DNA from: Pseudomonadota bacterium
GTDB taxonomy: Bacteria > Pseudomonadota > Gammaproteobacteria > Steroidobacterales > Steroidobacteraceae
Direction: 5' to 3'
Assembly (NCBI GenBank): GCA_963205255.1
Contig: CAUJIK010000093.1
Coordinates: forward strand, 1 to 45,565
Length of the DNA stretch: 45,565 nucleotides
Shown: piece by piece, positions 11,727 through 20,775 of the stretch
Layout of the letters: every line of letters begins with the position of its first letter
How positions within the stretch are numbered: the first letter of the stretch is position 1
The notes under the pieces: model-generated
The model's input: only the letters and a program-made list of their open reading frames with translations
Database searches by the model: none
Told to the model about the DNA's origin: nothing
Translations under genes and position numbers: made by a program

Positions 11727-11951
11727 GGAAGCCAATGGGCCAGTGTGTTTTGCGCAAGTTGAATACTTGGGGGTCAAGCGGGTGATTTCTGGTCGGTGGA
11801 CCGGCACGTCGGGCCATGGGAGAAATCCCGTGCCACGGAAGCCGATCGAGCAGTTAGACTAGGTAGTTAGGGATTGCGTCCAGGGCGCCGGAAGTGCGCC
11901 GTGTCTGACGCGCTTTGTATCCGGTCCTTGCCGCTTTTGCAAGTGCCTCCT

Positions 11952-13394
11952 ATGACGGAACCTATGATCAAGACGCTCTGGAAAAAACTGTTCGGCGGCT
12001 CGGACGCCCGGTCGAAGCAACCTTCGGCCAACGCCACCACCCTGGCCGAAGCCGCCCCGCCGCCGCCTCGCGACGCCACGCCGGAAGCCGCCGGCGACGG
12101 CCCCACCTTCTCCGGCTTCGACCTTGCCGAGCCCGTGGCGCGCGGCATCTGGGATGCCGGTTTCGTGCGTTGCACGCCCATCCAGGCGCAGACCCTGCCC
12201 ATCACGCTGGCCGGCAAGGATGTCGCCGGCCAGGCGCAGACCGGCACCGGCAAGACCGCCGCCTTCCTGGTGTCGATGCTCAACACGCTGCTGGTGCGGC
12301 TGCCTCGCGAGCAGCGCCCGCTCAACTCCATCCGCGGCATCGTCATCGCGCCCACGCGCGAGCTGGCCGTGCAGATCCACAGCGACGCGCTGGTGCTGGC
12401 CAAGCACACCGGCCTCAAACTCGCCTGCGTGTTCGGCGGCGTCGATTACGAAAAGCAGCGCCGCCAGTTCGACAACGGCGCCGACATCCTCATCGGCACG
12501 CCCGGCCGCATCATCGACTACTACAAGCAGGGTGTGTTCGACCTGCGCCACGTGCAGGTGTGCGTGCTGGACGAGGCCGACCGCATGTTCGACCTCGGCT
12601 TCATCGCCGACATCCGCTACCTGCTGCGCAAGATGCCGCCGCCGGACCAGCGCCAGTCCATGCTGTTCTCGGCCACGCTGTCGCAGCGCGTGCTGGAGCT
12701 CGCCTACGAGCACATGAACAGCCCGGAGCTGGTGCGCATCGAGCCGGATCGCATCACCGCCGACAAGGTGCGCCAGCTGATCTACTTCCCCGCCATGGAG
12801 GAGAAGATCCCGCTGCTGCTCGGCCTGCTGCGCCAGCACGCCGCCGAGCGCACCATGGTGTTCGTCAACACCCGCCGCATGGCCGACCGCCTCGAAGAAG
12901 TGCTGCGCGCCAACCACATCAACGCCCAGGCGCTGTCCGGCGATGTGCCGCAGAACAAGCGCCTGCGGTATCTGAAGGATTTCCACAGCGGCCAGCTTGC
13001 CGTGCTGATCGCCACCGACGTGGCCTCGCGCGGCCTGCACATCCCCGATGTCAGCCACGTGTTCAACTACGACCTGCCGCAGGACCGTGCCGACTACGTG
13101 CACCGCATCGGCCGCACCGCGCGCGCCGGCGCCGAGGGCGATGCCATCAGCTTCGCCTGCGAGGACTACGCGGTGTGCCTGCCGGAGATCGAGGAATACA
13201 TCGGCCACGAGATCCCGCGCGGCAGCATCACTCAGGAACTGCTGGCCAAGGATGTGGTGTTCCCGCGGCACAAGCCGCGCGAGGACGCGCCGCCGCGTCG
13301 AGGTGGTGGCGGCGGCGGCGGCCGCAGTGGTGGCAGCGGCAGACCGGGCGGTGGTGGTCCGCGCCGCGGCCCGCCGCGCGGCGGACGGCGCTAA
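11952..13394 (+). CDS. rhlB: DEAD-box RNA helicase RhlB
   Basis: ATP-dependent RNA helicase; in gammaproteobacteria it works with RNase E in the degradosome. From the ATG at 11952 it is 480 residues; ATG 11964 and several upstream in-frame GTG/TTG codons are alternatives and no Shine-Dalgarno settles it. Motifs in order: Q motif CTPIQAQTLP, Walker A AQTGTGKT, PTRELAVQIH, DEAD (VLDEADRMFDLGF), SAT (LFSATLS), then the helicase C domain with ATDVASRGLHIPDVSHVFNYDLP and HRIGRTARAG. LACVFGGVDYEKQ and ACEDYAVCLPEIEEYIGHEIP match RhlB rather than RhlE or SrmB. The C-terminal 40 residues are Arg/Gly-rich, probably an RNA tail. The 238 bases separating it from trxA hold divergent control signals that I cannot resolve. 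Confidence 0.93.
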   Translation: MTEPMIKTLWKKLFGGSDARSKQPSANATTLAEAAPPPPRDATPEAAGDGPTFSGFDLAEPVARGIWDAGFVRCTPIQAQTLPITLAGKDVAGQAQTGTGKTAAFLVSMLNTLLVRLPREQRPLNSIRGIVIAPTRELAVQIHSDALVLAKHTGLKLACVFGGVDYEKQRRQFDNGADILIGTPGRIIDYYKQGVFDLRHVQVCVLDEADRMFDLGFIADIRYLLRKMPPPDQRQSMLFSATLSQRVLELAYEHMNSPELVRIEPDRITADKVRQLIYFPAMEEKIPLLLGLLRQHAAERTMVFVNTRRMADRLEEVLRANHINAQALSGDVPQNKRLRYLKDFHSGQLAVLIATDVASRGLHIPDVSHVFNYDLPQDRADYVHRIGRTARAGAEGDAISFACEDYAVCLPEIEEYIGHEIPRGSITQELLAKDVVFPRHKPREDAPPRRGGGGGGGRSGGSGRPGGGGPRRGPPRGGRR

Positions 13395-13395
13395 C

Positions 13396-14061
13396 CTAAA
13401 GCAGATCCGCTACCGCCGCGACGTGAGGGAAACCCGCCGGCGGCTCGCGCGGCGGCCGGCTGGAATCCGGGTGTGTCACCGCGATCACCGTGCCGATGCC
13501 GGCATTGCGCGCCGCAGCCAGCACCGCAGGGCTGTCGTCGATGAACGCGGCGCGGGCCGGATCGAACGGCTCCACCCTGCCGAAGCGCTGCCAGAATTCC
13601 GGATGCTCCTTCGGCACGCCGAAGGGATTGGAGCTGTACATCACGTCGAGGAAGGGCGCGATATCCACCTTGCGGTCCTTGATGCGCAGCGTCTCCGGGT
13701 GCGAGTTCGTCACCAGCACCAGTCGCCGCCCCGCGGCGCGCTGGCGACGCAGGAAATCCTGCGCGCCCGGCAACCAGGCGATGCGCTCGTCATGCTTCGA
13801 CTTGATCGCCGACAGGTCCAGTTCCAGGGTGCGTGACCAGTAGTCGAGGCAATACCAGTCCAGCGTGCCCTCGGCGGAGCGCAGTTTCGGCCGGATATGC
13901 TGCTCCAGCGCCTGGGCCGCGGTGAGCCCGCGCGGCCGGCCGTAGTATTCGGGCACCACTTCGAGCCAGAAATGCGTGTCGAAGGCCAGGTCCAGCAGGG
14001 TGCCGTCCAGGTCCAGCAGCAGCGTGGTGACGGATTCAGGCAGTTCGGCGCGCTCTTGCAT
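13396..14061 (-). CDS. yrfG: GMP/IMP nucleotidase YrfG-like (HAD family)
   Basis: Predicted to dephosphorylate purine nucleoside monophosphates in the cytosol. 221 residues, as E. coli YrfG (222). HAD motif I is LLLDLDGTLLDLAFDTHFW, which with WYCLDYWS is characteristic of this subgroup; motif II is VLVTNSHPE, a Lys lies in VPKEHPEFW and motif IV is FIDDSPAVL. The ATG at 14061 has no Shine-Dalgarno, but a -10-like TATCAT lies 9 bases upstream. Its stop is one base from the rhlB stop (convergent); its start faces the PHP gene. Confidence 0.88.
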   Translation of the reverse strand: MQERAELPESVTTLLLDLDGTLLDLAFDTHFWLEVVPEYYGRPRGLTAAQALEQHIRPKLRSAEGTLDWYCLDYWSRTLELDLSAIKSKHDERIAWLPGAQDFLRRQRAAGRRLVLVTNSHPETLRIKDRKVDIAPFLDVMYSSNPFGVPKEHPEFWQRFGRVEPFDPARAAFIDDSPAVLAAARNAGIGTVIAVTHPDSSRPPREPPAGFPHVAAVADLL

Positions 14062-14069
14062 GTCTTCCG

Positions 14070-14076
14070 TATGATA
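14070..14076. promoter_or_regulatory. Back-to-back -10 elements shared by yrfG and the PHP gene
   Basis: TATGATA reads TATGAT on the plus strand (9 bases before ATG 14085) and TATCAT on the minus strand (9 bases before ATG 14061). The whole intergenic space is 23 bases, so both genes would be transcribed from overlapping -10 boxes without leaders. No -35 is obvious for either direction. Confidence 0.4.
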
Positions 14077-14084
14077 GCCGCCAC

Positions 14085-14930
14085 ATGTTCACGCTGATCG
14101 ATCTGCACACCCACAGCCACTGCTCGGACGGCCTGCTCGCGCCCGCGGCGCTGGTGGCCGCTGCCGCCGCGCGCGGGGTGCAGGTGCTGGCGCTGACCGA
14201 CCATGACACCACCGCCGGGCTGACCGAAGCGCAGGCCGCCTGCGCCGTCGCCGGCATCCGTTTCGTGGCCGGTGTGGAGATCACCGCGCTGTGGCGCGGC
14301 CAGGAGATCCACGTGGTGGGTCTGGGCATCGACCCCGCGCAGCCGCAGCTGGCAGCCCATCTGGAAGCCATCGTGAGCCAGCGCCGCGAACGCATCCTCG
14401 CCATCGGCGAAAAGCTGCGTCGCGTGCCGAAACTGGCCGCGCTCGACCTGGGCGCACGGGTGCTGCGCGAAGCGCCCGTGCCCACACGCACGCACCTCGC
14501 CCGGGCGCTGGTGGCCGCGGGCGCCGCCAACACGCTGCAGGGCGCCTTCGACCGCTATCTGGGGCGTGGCACCAGCGGCCATGTATCGGCCGCCTGGCCC
14601 GCCCTGGAGCAGGCCGTGCAGGCCATCAGGGCCTCTGGTGGCCACGCCGTGCTCGCTCACCCCCACCGCTACCGCCTCTCGGGCGGCGCGCTGCGCAATC
14701 TGTGCGCGGAATTCGCCGCCTGCGGCGGCAGCGCGCTGGAGGTGAGCCTGCCGGGCCTGTCGCCCAACGACGCCGACCGGCTCGCCCGCCTGGCGCGGGA
14801 GAACGCTCTGGCGGGCTCGGCCGGCTCAGACTTCCACGACCCCGGTCAGCCATGGCGCCCGCTGGGTCGCTTCGCTAAGCTACCCGAGGGCGTCGAGCCC
14901 CTGCTGCCGCGTCTCGCGCTGGCCGCCTGA
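14085..14930 (+). CDS. PHP-domain phosphoesterase (YciV / RNase AM-like)
   Basis: A metal-dependent phosphoesterase of the polymerase-and-histidinol-phosphatase fold, 281 residues. The E. coli homologue YciV is a 5'-3' exonuclease/3',5'-nucleoside bisphosphatase (RNase AM) involved in rRNA 5' maturation. Metal ligands are complete: DLHTHSHCSDG near residue 7, LTDHDT, GVEITA, AHPHRY and GSDFHDPG near the C-terminus, followed by the family's typical W-R-P-L-G. It heads a same-strand run: DUF465 protein 12 bases on, then mscS, arfB and glpD, each nearly touching. Start ATG 14085 has no Shine-Dalgarno but a -10-like TATGAT. Confidence 0.9.
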   Translation: MFTLIDLHTHSHCSDGLLAPAALVAAAAARGVQVLALTDHDTTAGLTEAQAACAVAGIRFVAGVEITALWRGQEIHVVGLGIDPAQPQLAAHLEAIVSQRRERILAIGEKLRRVPKLAALDLGARVLREAPVPTRTHLARALVAAGAANTLQGAFDRYLGRGTSGHVSAAWPALEQAVQAIRASGGHAVLAHPHRYRLSGGALRNLCAEFAACGGSALEVSLPGLSPNDADRLARLARENALAGSAGSDFHDPGQPWRPLGRFAKLPEGVEPLLPRLALAA

Positions 14931-14942
14931 GCCGCACCAGGA

Positions 14943-15170
14943 ATGTCCGAAGACAACGAAGACAACGTCAACCGCGAGCTGTTCCGCAACATCGAGAAGC
15001 TGCGGCAGCTGCGCATAGAGCATCGCGACCTCGACCAGGTCATCGCGCGGCTGGCGCTCGACATGCACACCGACGAGGTGCAGATGCGGCGACTCAAGAA
15101 GCGCAAGCTCCTGCTCAAGGACCAGATCACAAGGCTGCAGAGCCAGGCCATTCCCGACCTCAATGCCTGA
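14943..15170 (+). CDS. DUF465 / YdcH-family small protein
   Basis: 75 residues, cytosolic, all-helical with strong coiled-coil heptads. The family signature is visible: an HRDLDQVI stretch in the first half and the basic LKKRKLLLKDQITRLQ at the end. Function in the family is unknown. AGGA sits immediately before the ATG. The stop overlaps the MscS start by 8 bases (15163-15170), so the two are translationally coupled. Confidence 0.85.
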   Translation: MSEDNEDNVNRELFRNIEKLRQLRIEHRDLDQVIARLALDMHTDEVQMRRLKKRKLLLKDQITRLQSQAIPDLNA

Positions 15171-16467
15171 CCACGGATTGCAGCAACTGTTCGCCCAGCT
15201 CGCGGCCCCCGCGGTGCTCACCCAGATCGTGATGGTCACGGTCGCGGTGCTGGGCGGGCTCGCCGCCGGCCACTTCACCCAGGTCTGGTTCAAACACAGC
15301 ACTCTGGCGCGCGCGCGCGGCTGGCAGGGCCGGGTCACCGGCGGCGCGGTCGTGGTCATGGCGGCTTTTGCCGCCCTGGTCCTGCTGCTGATCAGCCGCG
15401 GTCTGATGAGCTTCACCGAGTTCGCTCCGAACCTCATCGATATCGCGCTGCAGCTGGCGGCAGCCCTGCTGGTGGTGCGTCTCATCGTCCATCTGCTGCG
15501 CCTCGCGCTGGGCCCATCCAGCCGCGCCGCGCGCTGGGAAGGCCGCATCGCCATCGTGCTGTGGGTGCTGCTGTCATTCACGCTGCTGGGATGGTTCGAT
15601 TTCATCGAGGGCGGCCTCGACGCCGTCGACCTGATCCCCGGCAAGGCCCGCTTCACGGTGTGGTCGCTGCTCAAGGGCGTGGTGGTGGTCACGGTGTTCA
15701 TGGTGATCGCGAGCCTGGTGTCGCGCACCGTCGAAACCCGCGTGATGCGGATGGACGGCCTCGCGCTCTCCACCCGCATCGGCATCAGCAAGTTCACCTA
15801 TTTCACGCTGCTGGCCCTGGGCGTGATGATCGGCATCAACGCCGCCGGCGTCGATCTCACCGCCCTGACCGTGCTCACCGGCGCGGTAGGCATCGGCCTC
15901 GGCTTCGGCCTGCAGGCCATCGCCAGCAACTTCGTCAGCGGCTTCGTGCTGCTGATGGACAAATCCATCAAGCCCGGCGATGTGATCAGCTTCACCGGCA
16001 TGACCGGCACCAGCACCGAGAACTTCGGCTGGGTGCAGGAATTGCGCGGCCGCTACGTGGTGGTGCGCGACCGCGATGGCGTCGAGACGCTGGTTCCGAA
16101 CCAGAACATGATCACCAATCCGATGATCAACTGGAGCTATTCGGATTCCAAGGTGCGCCTGAAGCTGCCGGTGCGCATCAGCTACCAGGACGATCCGGAA
16201 GAGGCACTGGACGTGTTGCTGCTGGCCGCGCGCGGGCAGCAGCGCGTGCTTGCCGATCCGCCGCCCGCCTCGCGGCTGATGAATTTCAGCGATCACGGCA
16301 TCGACCTGGAACTGCGCTTCTGGATCGCCGACCCGCAGGAAGGCGTGAACAATGTGCGCTCGGACGTGAACCGCGCCATCTGGCGGCTGTTCCGCGAACA
16401 CGGCATCACCATGCCCGTGGCCCAGCGCGACATACGCATGGTGAAGGCGCGCGGCGGCGATCCATGA
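15163..16467 (+). CDS. Small-conductance mechanosensitive channel (MscS family)
   Basis: Inner-membrane channel that opens on membrane tension. 434 residues, longer than E. coli MscS (286) because of additional N-terminal helices: hydrophobic segments near residues 15-38, 60-80, 90-112, 125-145 and 165-185 precede the pore domain. The pore helix and beta domain are recognisable: LTGAVGIGLGFGLQAI, NFVSGFVLLMDKSIKPGDVI and VPNQNMITNPMINWS. Its last base is shared with the start of arfB (ATGA). Confidence 0.92.
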   Translation: MPDHGLQQLFAQLAAPAVLTQIVMVTVAVLGGLAAGHFTQVWFKHSTLARARGWQGRVTGGAVVVMAAFAALVLLLISRGLMSFTEFAPNLIDIALQLAAALLVVRLIVHLLRLALGPSSRAARWEGRIAIVLWVLLSFTLLGWFDFIEGGLDAVDLIPGKARFTVWSLLKGVVVVTVFMVIASLVSRTVETRVMRMDGLALSTRIGISKFTYFTLLALGVMIGINAAGVDLTALTVLTGAVGIGLGFGLQAIASNFVSGFVLLMDKSIKPGDVISFTGMTGTSTENFGWVQELRGRYVVVRDRDGVETLVPNQNMITNPMINWSYSDSKVRLKLPVRISYQDDPEEALDVLLLAARGQQRVLADPPPASRLMNFSDHGIDLELRFWIADPQEGVNNVRSDVNRAIWRLFREHGITMPVAQRDIRMVKARGGDP

Positions 16468-16871
16468 GCCGCGAGCCGGACGCGGACGACTACTCCATCA
16501 GCTTCGTCCGCTCGGCCGGCCCCGGCGGCCAGAACGTAAACAAGCTGGCAACTGCGGCCCAGCTGCGCTTCTTCGTCGATCGCAGCCGCGCGCTGGACGA
16601 AGCCGGCAAACAGCGCCTGCGGCGCCTCGCCGGCCGGCGCATCACCGAAGCCGGCGACCTGCTCATCATCGCGCGCAACCACCGCACGCAGGAAGGCAAC
16701 CGGCGCGAAGCGCTCGCACGTCTGATGACTTTGCTCGAGCAGGCCAGCAAGGCGCCCAAACCGCGCAAGGCCACGAAACCGACGCGCGCCTCGCGCGAGC
16801 GGCGGCTGGAACACAAGCGCATCGACAGCGGCGTAAAGCGTCTGCGCAGGAAAGTGCGCGGCGATGACTGA
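16464..16871 (+). CDS. arfB: Alternative ribosome-rescue factor ArfB (peptidyl-tRNA hydrolase, GGQ)
   Basis: Releases nascent chains from stalled ribosomes lacking a stop codon. 135 residues, matching E. coli ArfB/YaeJ (140). The catalytic loop is SAGPGGQNVNKLATAAQLRF, and the C-terminal tail is rich in Lys/Arg (from residue 95), as needed to sit in the empty mRNA channel. It overlaps mscS by ATGA at 16464-16467 and the glpD start by 8 bases, so it belongs to the same operon. Confidence 0.93.
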   Translation: MSREPDADDYSISFVRSAGPGGQNVNKLATAAQLRFFVDRSRALDEAGKQRLRRLAGRRITEAGDLLIIARNHRTQEGNRREALARLMTLLEQASKAPKPRKATKPTRASRERRLEHKRIDSGVKRLRRKVRGDD

Positions 16872-18402
16872 CAGCGCGACGCCGGCGATGACCGACAGCG
16901 CGGCGCAGCACTTCGACCTGCTGGTGATCGGCGGCGGCATCAACGGCGCCGGCATTGCGCGCGATGCCGCCGGCCGCGGCCTTTCGGTAGCCTTGGTCGA
17001 ACAGGACGATCTTGCGGCCCACACCTCCTCGGCCAGCACCAAGCTCATCCACGGCGGCCTGCGTTATCTGGAACAGGGCGAGCTGCGCCTGGTGCGCGAA
17101 GCGCTGTCGGAACGCGAGCGGTTGCTGGCCATCGCGCCGCACATCATCCGGCCAATGCGCTTCGTGCTTCCCTATGTCGATGGCCTGCGGCCCCGCTGGC
17201 TGCTGCGGCTGGGCCTGTTCGTGTACGACCATGCGGGCGGGCGCGAAAAGCTCGCGGCCTCCGAATCCCTGGATCTGGCCGGCACGGTGGAAGGCGCGCC
17301 ATTGCGGTCGGGTATGCACAACGGCTTTGCCTATTCGGACTGCTGGGTCGAGGACAGCCGGCTGGTGGTGCTCAATGCGCGCGATGCCTGCGATCGCGGC
17401 GCGCGCGTGCTGCTGCACACGCGCGTGGAAGCCGCGTGTGCCGAAGGGGATCGCTGGCAGGTGCTGTGCCGCCCGCGTGGCGCGGCGCAACCGCTGCGTC
17501 TCACTGCCCGCGCGCTGGTCAACGCCAGCGGCGCGTGGGTGAACGAGGTGCTGGGCAGGGTGGGCATCGAGCCGCGCCAGCATCTGCGCCTGGTGCAGGG
17601 CAGCCACCTGGTATTGCCGCGCCTTTACCAGGGCGACCACGCCTACCTGCTGCAGAGCCCGGATCGCCGCGTGGTGTTCGCCATCCCCTACGAACGCGAC
17701 TACACGCTGGTCGGCACCACCGACCAGCCTTTCGACGGCGACCCGGCGCAAGTGTCGATCACGCCAGGCGAACAGAAATATCTGCTCGATTGCGTCGAGC
17801 GTTTCTTCCGCATGCCGGTCTCGGCGCGGGACATATGCTGGACCTACTCCGGCGTACGCCCTCTCTATGACGACGGCAGCCAGACGCGCGCGCAGAGCGT
17901 GTCGCGCGACTACCATCTGGAATTGCAGCATGCGCCCGGCGGAGCGCCGGTGCTGTCGGTGTATGGCGGCAAGATCACCACCTACCGCAGGCTCGCCGAG
18001 GCGGCGCTCGATTCACTGCGCAGCCGCCTGCAGGGCATTGCCGATACGCCATGGACCGACCGCGCGCCGCTGCCTGGTGGAGACATGCCCGGGGCGGATC
18101 TGCCCCGCTTCACGGCGCAATGCCGCGAGCGCTATCCGCAGCTGCCGCCGGCGCTGGTCGAAAGGCTCGCGAATCTGTATGGCACGCGCATCGCGGTGCT
18201 GCTGGGAGAGGCCCGCAGCCTCAAGGACCTGGGCACGGCCTTCGGCAACGGGCTGACATTGGCGGAGGTGCGCTACCTGGTGCGCGAGGAGTGGGCGCGC
18301 TCGGCCGAGGACATCCTCTGGCGCCGCACGCGCGCTGGCATCCGGCTGCCTGACTCAGCCGTGCACGACCTGCAGCACGCTGTGGCGGATCTGCTCCGAT
18401 AG
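16864..18402 (+). CDS. glpD: Aerobic glycerol-3-phosphate dehydrogenase GlpD
   Basis: FAD enzyme at the inner membrane oxidising glycerol 3-phosphate to dihydroxyacetone phosphate. 512 residues (E. coli 501). The dinucleotide fold LLVIGGGINGAGIARDAAGRG is near residue 19; TSSASTKLIHGGLRYLE, EYSDCW-like FAYSDCWVEDSR, WTYSGVRPLYDD and SVYGGKITTYRRLAE are family signatures, and the C-terminal helical domain ends normally. Two in-frame ATGs, 16864 and 16888, both begin with codons for MTDSA: the first 24 bases are nearly repeated. No glpK or glpF is near. The 3' end overlaps convergent plsB by 48 bases. Confidence 0.94.
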   Translation: MTDSATPAMTDSAAQHFDLLVIGGGINGAGIARDAAGRGLSVALVEQDDLAAHTSSASTKLIHGGLRYLEQGELRLVREALSERERLLAIAPHIIRPMRFVLPYVDGLRPRWLLRLGLFVYDHAGGREKLAASESLDLAGTVEGAPLRSGMHNGFAYSDCWVEDSRLVVLNARDACDRGARVLLHTRVEAACAEGDRWQVLCRPRGAAQPLRLTARALVNASGAWVNEVLGRVGIEPRQHLRLVQGSHLVLPRLYQGDHAYLLQSPDRRVVFAIPYERDYTLVGTTDQPFDGDPAQVSITPGEQKYLLDCVERFFRMPVSARDICWTYSGVRPLYDDGSQTRAQSVSRDYHLELQHAPGGAPVLSVYGGKITTYRRLAEAALDSLRSRLQGIADTPWTDRAPLPGGDMPGADLPRFTAQCRERYPQLPPALVERLANLYGTRIAVLLGEARSLKDLGTAFGNGLTLAEVRYLVREEWARSAEDILWRRTRAGIRLPDSAVHDLQHAVADLLR

Positions 18403-20736
18403 CACCAGCTGCGCGTCGCTCGAGATGCGCTCCAGCACATCGTCGAACACCAGCCGGCCTTCGCTGTCGGCGCGGATCACGCCGCGCCGGCGCAGCAGCG
18501 CCAGATAGCTCTCGAACAATGTACGGTCGTGGAATTCCGGCGAATGAAAGCCATACAGCGTCAGCATGCGCTCGGCCATCTGCTGGCAGCGCTTGCCGAG
18601 TTCCGGCTGGGTGATCGCGCCGCTGCCGGCCTGACGCAACAGCTCGACGGCGAGGTAGTAACGCTCGATGGTCTGCAACGTGGGTTGTGCCAGCAGCGAC
18701 AACTGCATGGCCTCGGCCGTCGCCGGAGGCGCGGCGCGCCAGCGACGCTGCTCGTCCATGTGCAGCACCCCCGTGGCGCGCAGCGCCTCGAGGTATCCGG
18801 TCACCACCTGCTCCACCTCGGATTCCTCCCAGCGCAGGAACAGCTCGGAAGAGATATAGGGATAGATGCGCCAGGCCAGGCGCTGCAGATCGCCCTCCTC
18901 CAGCACTTCGTTGGAGAGGAAGCAGCAGGCCAGCAGCGACGGCATGGCGAGCAGATGCAGCACATTGTTGCGGTAGTAGACCATCGACGCCGCGTGCCGC
19001 GGCGCCAGCCCCACCGCGCCGCCTTCGCGCCGCTCGAGCAACCCCAGCTTCTCGCCGGTACGGACGATCTCCTCCGGCGACTGGGTGGTGAGCGTCATGC
19101 GAGGCGAGTACGGCGCCTGCTTCAACAGCCGCAGGCAGAAATCCAGCTGCCGCAGCAGGTCCGCTTCCAGCATCACCTGCCGCGGCGTCGCCAGCAGCAC
19201 CAGCGCCAGCAGGTTCACCGGCGTCATCGCGGCCGCGGAATTGATATGCCGCATGATGCGCGGCGCCAGCTCGTCGACGGCGCGCGCCACGGCGGCGGCG
19301 CGCACCTCCTGCCCGATCTGGCTGCGCCACTCGGCCTCGGTGGCATCCAGCAGCTGCGTCAGCGCAATCGGCTCGCCGATGTTCACATGCACGCGGCCGA
19401 AGTTCTCGCGCAGTCGCTTCAGCGACTTGAGGAAACCGCCCAGCGTCTCCTTTTCCTTCGGCTTGCCCGACAGCTCGCCGACGTAGCTGTCGACTTCCAT
19501 GATGCGCTCGTAGCCCAGGTACACCGGCACGAACACCACCGGGCGGCGCGGCTGGCGCAGGTAGCTGCGCAGCGTCATGGACAGCATGCCGGTCTTGGGC
19601 GCGAGCAGCCGGCCGGTGCGGCTGCGGCCGCCCTCGATGAAATACTGGATCGGATGACCGCGGGCCATGATGGCGCCGAGGTAGTTCATGAACACCACGG
19701 TATACAGCGGGCTGCCGCGAAAACTGCGGCGCATGAAGAAGGCACCGCCCTTGCGCAGCAGCGGCCCCAGCAGCGGCAGATTCAGGTTGATGCCGGCGGC
19801 AATGTGCGGCACGGCAAAGCCGCGCGCATATACCGCGTAGGGCGTGAGCACATCATCCATGGTGCTGCGATGGCAGGGCACATAGACCAGCTCATTGCCG
19901 GAGGCGATGGCGCTCAGGGTTTCGCCGTGCTGCACCTCCACGCCATCGAAGATGCGCGTCCACAGCCTTCTCAACACCCGCTCCATGATCTGCACGAACC
20001 CCGGCGAGTAGTCGGCGGCGATCTCGTCGAAGATGGTTTTGGCCTCTTCCAGCGCCTTGCGCCGCGGTATGCCGCGATCGCGCGCCTGCTGCGCCACGGC
20101 GGCCCGCACCGGACGCGCACGCAGCACCTGCGCCATCAGGGTGCGGCGGTGCGAGAGATCCGGGCCGATGTACGCGGTGCGCGCGGCGGCCAGCTGCGCC
20201 AGCAGCTGGCGCGAGATCCGCCGCGCCGCAAGACTGGTGGACACATCATCGGCCAGCATCTGCCGCAACGACACGCCGGCGCCGAACTCCACCAGCGTAT
20301 TGCGGCCGTTGAGCAGCACCGTGGCAAGCCGCCGGATGCGGCTGGCCAGTGCCCAGTCCTCCGACACCAGCAGTCGCAGCCAGGAGCCGGATTCGCGCTG
20401 CGGCGCGCGCCCCCAGTACACCGACACCGGCACCAGCAGCACATCGAATTGCGGATCGCCGCGCACAGCCTCGATGAGGGATGACAGCGCGGCGGGCGGA
20501 CGCCGGTCGAGCCGGCCACGCCAGACACCGACCTTGCGCGCCAGCGGCAGCAGCGCCCTGCTGCCGGCGCGCAGCCTCCGGCCCGGCCGCGGCAGACGGG
20601 CCCTTGCGCAGGCACGCTGCAACACCAGCTCATCCAGCGCGCTTTCGCGCGCGAGCACATAACAGACCGGCGCCGCAGCGGCGCCCAGCTGCGCCGCCAC
20701 ATCCGGCGGTCGCAGGTTGAAGCGCACCCACGGCAT
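18355..20736 (-). CDS. plsB: Glycerol-3-phosphate 1-O-acyltransferase PlsB
   Basis: Acylates sn-glycerol 3-phosphate at position 1, the first step of phospholipid synthesis, at the inner membrane. 793 residues (E. coli 807). Acyltransferase blocks are complete: catalytic CHRSTMDD (about residues 288-294), GGAFFMRRSF, FIEGGRSRTGR and VVFVPVYLGYE. The ATG at 20736 is the first start after an in-frame TAG at 20776-20778, the stop of the upstream esterase gene. It is the last gene of the minus-strand run that includes the sheath gene. Convergent with glpD, which consumes the same substrate. Confidence 0.95.
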   Translation of the reverse strand: MPWVRFNLRPPDVAAQLGAAAAPVCYVLARESALDELVLQRACARARLPRPGRRLRAGSRALLPLARKVGVWRGRLDRRPPAALSSLIEAVRGDPQFDVLLVPVSVYWGRAPQRESGSWLRLLVSEDWALASRIRRLATVLLNGRNTLVEFGAGVSLRQMLADDVSTSLAARRISRQLLAQLAAARTAYIGPDLSHRRTLMAQVLRARPVRAAVAQQARDRGIPRRKALEEAKTIFDEIAADYSPGFVQIMERVLRRLWTRIFDGVEVQHGETLSAIASGNELVYVPCHRSTMDDVLTPYAVYARGFAVPHIAAGINLNLPLLGPLLRKGGAFFMRRSFRGSPLYTVVFMNYLGAIMARGHPIQYFIEGGRSRTGRLLAPKTGMLSMTLRSYLRQPRRPVVFVPVYLGYERIMEVDSYVGELSGKPKEKETLGGFLKSLKRLRENFGRVHVNIGEPIALTQLLDATEAEWRSQIGQEVRAAAVARAVDELAPRIMRHINSAAAMTPVNLLALVLLATPRQVMLEADLLRQLDFCLRLLKQAPYSPRMTLTTQSPEEIVRTGEKLGLLERREGGAVGLAPRHAASMVYYRNNVLHLLAMPSLLACCFLSNEVLEEGDLQRLAWRIYPYISSELFLRWEESEVEQVVTGYLEALRATGVLHMDEQRRWRAAPPATAEAMQLSLLAQPTLQTIERYYLAVELLRQAGSGAITQPELGKRCQQMAERMLTLYGFHSPEFHDRTLFESYLALLRRRGVIRADSEGRLVFDDVLERISSDAQLVLSEQIRHSVLQVVHG

Positions 20737-20775
20737 GAGCAGCCTGCCGATGAAGCGATCCAGAACTACGGCTCC

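Noticed and set aside
11772..11777. TTGACC as the -35 of trxA
   Set aside because: No -10-like hexamer at 16-18 bases; reported only in the gene entry.
11859..13271. A 470-codon minus-strand frame opposite rhlB, and a similar plus-strand frame opposite rho (10011-11444)
   Set aside because: Both have the His/Gln/Ala-rich composition of reverse-complement shadows, and rhlB and rho are certain.
18529..20484. A 651-codon plus-strand frame opposite plsB
   Set aside because: Antisense shadow; plsB on the other strand has all acyltransferase motifs.
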